Source: Litomosoides sigmodontis (lineage: Eukaryota; Nematoda; Chromadorea; Rhabditida; Onchocercidae). From it: 64,000 nt of DNA. The stretch lies in NCBI GenBank assembly GCA_963070105.1, contig OY718808.1, positions 6,487,738 to 6,551,737 on the forward strand. The letters are read 5' to 3'. Shown here in pieces: positions 59,001 through 64,000 of the stretch (within the stretch, counting starts at the first letter, position 1; every line of letters starts with the position of its first letter). Below the pieces are notes generated by a model. The model was not told the origin of the DNA. It searched no databases and worked only from the letters and a program-made list of their open reading frames with translations. The position numbers and the translations under genes are program-made.

Positions 59001-61655
59001 GAAAAAAAAAAGTGAGAAAGTGAAAAAGCTTAGTGAGAATTTTAACATTTCAATTTTTATAAGGCTGGTGTAAAATATTAGTAATGTTGCAAAATTTTTT
59101 GTTGACAGACTCAAATCGAAGACGAACAACGCCAACGTGACGAGATGCGAGAACAGCTCAACGTTGCAGAAAGACGTGTGCACGTATTGCAATCGGAAAA
59201 GGAAGAATTGATCGGAACGCTTGAGCAGGTTGATAAGAAATAAATTCGTAGAAAAAAATGTTGAAATTAGAGCAACTTTTATGCTTTCAGGTTTGCTGCA
59301 CACACTTCTCACCACCAATCAAATTAAGCTTAGGCTATCAGCCGTACTTGACGTCACTGAAATGTTTAGGTTGATATGTGTGTCATAGTATTAATTGAAA
59401 CCGATAGATTCTTTTATCTAACTAGTTTGAGCAAAGTTTAAAAGCTATAATCTACAAAACTGTTTTATTATTATTTTGCATCCTTACTACTACATGCCAC
59501 CGGTATGCGTGTAGGTGTGCGTGGGAGTGATTTAATTTGTGTCCTAAGTAATTTCAATTTTGATTGTAAATGTGAGGAAGTGACTTGGAACGAAGGATGC
59601 ATAGGTGAAAGGAGATGTGCGGTGAGTGGAGGAAATATGTTAGCGGCAGATGAGGAAGCTTACAAAGCGTAATTGTCCCTTGTGTTGTGCTGAGATTGAC
59701 CACAGAACAAAGGCCTCGTAGTTGTAACTATTCCCTTTGTCAGTTAGGTGACGAAAGCTACCCGATGGCTACGGTCACTTCTGCTAAACCCATTTCGGGT
59801 TTTCGGAAGTGTCCTTTGAATGACCGCAATCTTTCCACTTGGTTCATGTTGTTGTGGGAAAACTTTTATATTTATACTTGTCTAAACAAATGAGCTAATT
59901 TAGGCCGAACGAATTCGTCGCCAAGAAGAGCAAGAAGCTACTGATGCGAAGGAAACTGTGAATTCTTTAACTCAAAATAATTACTTGCTATCAGTTACGC
60001 AGCGAAAATTGGAATCCGAAATTCAGGTCTCAATATTTACTTTGTTAAAATTGTTGAAATCGAGAAAAATTCACGGCAGTGATTCGCTTGATAAATTGTG
60101 AGCAATTGTTAAATTCCTGTAAAATACTTTTCACTTGAACGTGATATTTATGACAATACTGTATACCTCTGGTGTAAAGCTACACCTCTGACAAACTTCC
60201 GAATGTTACTGCTTGAAATTTACACTTAAAATGCGAATTTAAAATGTTACTAATTTCATTCCTTCTATCCTCACTAAAAAGACGAGTAATTCTGCTGAAT
60301 TCCTAATTTCCTTGCAAGAGCAACAAGGATTGACTGGCGAAACTACTGAATTCATTTCATTCAAAAATTAGTAATTAAATTTAGTAATTGCCAATTGTAA
60401 TGCATTTAACATTGCATTTGAGCAAATTCCGCTTCACTCAGAAAGTTTCATTTTAATGCGATTTTACTTTTACATTCAAATTTTCTACTCTTTGCTGATA
60501 CGTTGCTTGCTTATCCGAGAAGAGATTTACTTCATTGGTAATGTTTTTGCGAAGTGTTACTTTTCAGCAACTTCGTGATGAACTGAGTGAAACGTTTAGC
60601 GAATTAAAAAGCACCGATGAGAGGTGCAAGAAAGCGGTAATGGACGCGGCGAAGCTGGCGGAAGAGTTGCGAACGGAGCAGGAACACTCGCAGAATGTCG
60701 ATCGACGGCGGAAAGGACTGGAATCTCAGATGAAGGTTTTCTGCCCTCTTTTATTTGCGCAATCAGTGCAAATTTCTTTTCGATCAAAATTAAACAGTTA
60801 TTTAAGAGTTAAAGAAGGAATGCGATTACAGCACAAATTTTTTAATTTATTTTTAAAGGAAATGCAGGCACGTATGGATGAGGCGGAAGCAACGGCAGTA
60901 AAAGGTGGAAAACGTATGTTAACTAAATTAGATCAACGTATACATGACCTTGAGGTCGAATTAGCGAACGAATGCCGACGTCATGCAGAAACTCTTAAAA
61001 ATCATCGGAACGGCGAACGAAAAGTACGCGAACTTCAGTCTCAAGTGGATGAGGACAAGCGAAGCAATGAAAGAATGCGCGGTCTCATCGAAAAGATGCA
61101 AGCAAAAATTAAAACTTACAAACGACAGTTGGAGGAAGCGGTCAGTGTTCAGTCATTTTTGCATGCTACAGTTGTTCAGTTTTGAACGGTTTTTTCCTGG
61201 TTATCACAGCCCTGAAACATTTCAATTTAAACTGTCCTACAAATAGCACCTAAACTGACTTTGTACGGCAGCGGCAGCCTCTTCCATGTCCTAATTTTCT
61301 CCCGAACGCTTTCGATGTCAGCTTAATTCAGGAGCAGCTAGCCGCTCAGAATCTTAGCAAATATCGCCAAATGCAGCATATGCTTGAGGATGCGGAAGAA
61401 CGCGCTGATATTGCGGAAAATTCATTGATGAAAATGCGTGCAAAGTACCGCGTCAAACTTCCGTCTGCCGGTGGTCGTATCGTACATTCGGTATCATTTC
61501 ATCCCATTTTAACGAACTCAAATACCTCAAATTGCTAACTTTCGCAATGAAATCGTACACTTCTCAGTATTTTTTCTAAACTACTAAAATTTGATATTTA
61601 GATGTCAAATGTTGCAATCGCAGCGCAAGCACCGAACGCTTCAGAAGAACTGTAA
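46899..61655 (+). CDS. muscle myosin II heavy chain (UNC-54/MYO type)
   Basis: Thick-filament motor of body-wall or pharyngeal muscle. Forty-two exons are recognised from [15 protein letters not shown] (46899-46955) to the stop at 61653-61655, totalling about 5.9 kb and about 1,965 residues, the expected length. Motor marks: P-loop [13 protein letters not shown] (49598-49621), switch [16 protein letters not shown] (49765-49949), switch [19 protein letters not shown] (51134-51286 into 51417-51587), actin-binding CIIPNEKKQ, converter [15 protein letters not shown]. The neck has two IQ-like segments and the hinge VKPLIKG. The rod runs as an uninterrupted coiled coil, including [17 protein letters not shown] and [18 protein letters not shown], and ends in a short non-helical tail [16 protein letters not shown]. 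Muscle rather than non-muscle type is inferred from [29 protein letters not shown] and [18 protein letters not shown]. The paralogue (unc-54, myo-1, -2 or -3) cannot be decided. The boundary between the first and second exons (47264-47375) is incomplete; a microexon of about 20 nt is probably missing. Confidence 0.96.
47746..49128 (+). other. large third intron of the myosin gene
   Basis: At 1.38 kb this is the longest intron of the gene, between TYR-rich YFSMMIY and TYSGLFCV, a position inside the conserved motor start. No reading frame or RNA gene inside it was recognised. A poly(A) run lies at about 49010-49024. Early large introns of muscle genes often carry enhancers, but none is demonstrated here. 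Confidence 0.6.
53166..61655 (+). other. myosin converter, neck and rod exons
   Basis: Exons: 53166-53302, 53491-53623, 53732-53950, 54185-54367, 54441-54506, 54706-54947, 55157-55304, 55712-55852, 56085-56197, 56318-56423, 56494-56606, 56726-56855, 56927-57099, 57222-57354, 57492-57671, 57850-57990, 58120-58290, 58514-58588, 58733-58825, 59109-59228, 59904-60026, 60568-60735, 60859-61140, 61332-61490, 61602-61655. Each starts after AG and, except 53950, ends before GT, in matching phase. Register against vertebrate myosin rods is kept through the segments I aligned (for example [11 protein letters not shown] and [17 protein letters not shown]), supporting an intact, functional gene. Confidence 0.9.
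55535..55592. repeat. imperfect short tandem repeat (GGATTTATTAAAGA-like) in a myosin intron
   Basis: Three to four degenerate copies of a 14-17 bp unit built on TTATTAAAG, within the intron 55305-55711. Simple slippage repeat, no coding role. Confidence 0.75.
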
Positions 61656-64000
61656 GCGACCTGAGAAACCGATAAACCTCAATAATCTTTTTCATATAAT
61701 TCAATACCATAGCTTTTCTCATTCTCAGTGGAGAAATTCCATCTTTTATAATTAATTTTCTGTTTCATTTATGACTGCAATTTCCATTTGGTGGCTCTCA
61801 ACTATTCACCGTTCACCGTCTCCTACCTCACTGATAAACACTTTCATTAAAAGGCACTGGCTTACAGCTAAAGCAATTTCCACTTTTTTGATGAACAAAA
61901 AAGTCGGCGTGCTTGTCACTCCCCTCTTTCATTTTGAAACGACTGGAAATTTAATTCAATCTTAACTTGGCATTATTGATTGAAAGAGACAAGAAAAGTA
62001 CAGGTACAACTCATGATTAGTCCCCGGATGACCCGTGATCTGGTCATTATGTCCGATCGATGTGGCCTTATATGCAAATGTGGCTGTGTTGCAGATCCTG
62101 AGAACCGACTATGCATTGATGTTTTAAAATGCCTTAACTAAAATTTAAAGGAACAAAATTAGCAAAATCTGATAACGCTGATGGCACTGTTATCAAGGAA
62201 CTACTGAAATAACATTTGACTATAAGGAAACGACACAGCCATATTTGAAATATTTCGAATATGTTGAAATATTATTTCGAATATCTTGAAATATTTCAAA
62301 TATCACTACATCAGATAATATCAAATATCAAATAATTTGAAATATTTTAATATTTGGAATTATTAAAAGTTCCAGAAAATTTTACAACATACTTATCCGT
62401 TTTTTTTTACTTAAATTTTAATTATTCAGTTTGTAAGAGTTAGTTGTCAGTGTACTTTTTAATACCAATAAGTTAATTTTTGATTCACAACTTTTCCAGA
62501 AAAAGATTTAATGATATCATCTCTGCTCCAACTCCTCCTCTCCTTATCGCTAATCATTCTCAATCATCTTTCGCACGAACAGGTCGGAAATCAGCACACA
62601 CTCTTACTCAACACTGATGAAGCTTATCAAATTAGCTTAAATTAAGTCGTTGCGATTATCAACATCACGTAGTTCATTAATCAACTTAAGATAAGGCTGC
62701 CGAACAGATTAAGCTAATCTGAAAAGTTGGGGTGTTATTGAGATGTCTGGATTGATAATCGGTAGTATTGCGTAGTAACTGATAAGGATTGTTGCAAGGC
62801 AGTCACCGCCTCAATCAACTGCCTCCCTTATCAAATTAGTTTAAAAATTGTGTAAAATTTAAGAGCTGTATGCTGCCAAGGTAAAACATTCTCGGATTTA
62901 TTTGCATAATGTATGTAATGCTTTTCACACCGAAATGCTTTCCCATTTTTTTATTTTTTAACTTTCCAAAATGTTGAAGAGAGATGGCTGTAATTGTGTG
63001 CTTTATGCATTTATCCTTTTTAGCAACGACAAATTGCTTGCACTTAAGGACTTCTAATATTTCATTAATTAACTAACTAGCCATATAGCAGGGTTTCGGA
63101 GGCTAACTTATAGAAGCGAAGCAATCATATGTCTTGCAATTGAATGCTTTTGAATGTGATGACCGGTGCTCGCTGAGGTCACTTACTTTCACAATAGGAA
63201 GACTTTCCATTGAATTAAAAAAGGAGAGAGTGGTCGCTGTGATGTGATTTTGTTGAAATTAATTTTCAAAATATAAACGCTGCTGGATGAGACGGCGCAT
63301 TAGAAGGCCTGTTATCTGACAATCCTAGCAAATATCATAAACGATGATTTATTCGATGTTAGCATGCCTGTTAGGTGGAAATGAAGAAACCTCACAAGCT
63401 CTCTGCAATTTTCTCCGTAACAATCATTCTGTACTGAAGTAAACAAAGGTTGAAATTCATTTCAGTAATTTATTAAATGCAAACTTCAAGCGATCGAACC
63501 TTTTCGAACTCCCGGCTACAGTGCTAACACTCATTTAGCTAACCATATCAAGCATTATTCTTAATTAAACAATCGATCTGTCAAGTGCTACAAAATTTCA
63601 GGACAGATGAAGCTATTCGATGGTAGTGCGAAATTGATGAGGAATTGAATTAAACAATATATTGAAATGAAATGTTCAGAAGTCAATTTTAATGTTTTCT
63701 TATTTGCTATCACAGCAGCTTTAAGCTTAAGTCTTGCATTTAGGTGATTTTGCAGTTTAATTTGATAAACCTGAAAGTGTTCACTTAGCAAACTTTTCGA
63801 AGTGATTTAAAAAGAGGGGCAAACCACACCGTCAATTCCGATGTCTTTGTCATCTAATTAATTAGAAACGATTAAAAATATCACTTCCAAAAATTGCAAG
63901 TGATAGTTTATTTCGAATAAAAAACTCCAAATATTAACCTTACACATTTTCATTTCTCTCTTTTTTCAACAAAACGAATTTTGTAATTTCAACAAAAAGA
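61656..64000. other. 3' flank of the myosin gene, no further gene seen
   Basis: AT-rich sequence after the myosin stop. It should include the 3' UTR. The open frames here (for example 61771-61965 plus) have no recognised family. A cluster of GAAATATTT/AAATATTTC motifs at about 62240-62360 is listed separately. No RNA gene was recognised. Confidence 0.5.
62240..62360. repeat. cluster of palindromic ATATTTCGAAATAT-like motifs
   Basis: The stretch contains repeated near-palindromes made of GAAATATTT and TTCGAATAT/ATATTGAAAT, so both strands read similarly. It could form a cruciform or be a degenerate minisatellite. No coding content. Confidence 0.7.

Overview
The window is animal nuclear DNA and most likely comes from a nematode. 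It is AT-rich, its genes are cut into many short exons with small introns, and most introns end in TTTTAG or TTTTCAG. No bacterial operon, phage, insertion sequence or CRISPR array is present, and I saw no tRNA or rRNA gene. The species cannot be settled from the sequence. The protein-level calls are made from remembered family sequences, because no search could be run.

Six conserved protein-coding genes are readable almost end to end. (1) 78-4380, minus: canonical nuclear poly(A) polymerase, 14 exons, complete 3' end. (2) 9928-about 23991, minus: HEAT-repeat proteasome adaptor ECM29, at least 37 recognisable exons. (3) 26508-29809, minus: SNM1/Apollo-type metallo-beta-lactamase/beta-CASP nuclease, 10 exons. 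(4) 31064-36606, plus: glucosidase II catalytic alpha subunit (GH31) with a signal peptide, 16 exons. (5) 37633-about 42696, minus: outer-membrane carnitine palmitoyltransferase 1, about 16 exons, extreme N-terminus unresolved. (6) 46899-61655, plus: a striated-muscle type myosin II heavy chain, 42 recognised exons covering motor, neck and full rod. For genes 1, 3 and 4 the exon lengths sum to an exact multiple of three, giving models of 675, 595 and 913 residues. That is strong internal support for the splice sites chosen.

The genes act in unrelated housekeeping or structural processes: mRNA 3'-end formation, proteasome quality control, DNA-end and telomere processing, ER glycoprotein trimming, mitochondrial fatty-acid import and muscle contraction. 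Nothing suggests a functional cluster. Genes 3 and 4 are divergent over 1.25 kb that includes a (TC)18 tract. Genes 4 and 5 converge. Genes 5 and 6 are divergent over about 4.2 kb.

Repeats shape the gaps. A perfect (AAT)n tract of about 1.33 kb (about 444 units) sits between genes 1 and 2, next to 16-bp and 143-bp tandem duplications and a likely broken coding fragment at 7972-8381. A perfect (TA)71 lies in an intron of gene 4. The gap between genes 5 and 6 carries a decayed segmental duplication (43500-44821 against 45076-45621).

I found no convincing new biological system. The observations most worth checking are two GC-AG introns (in genes 4 and 6), NAGNAG acceptors and an extra N-terminal exon in poly(A) polymerase, an Apollo-type nuclease without the OB-fold of C. 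elegans MRT-1 and with a 72-nt intron that can be read through in frame, the very long pure AAT tract, and the duplicated locus of unknown co-linear ORFs.
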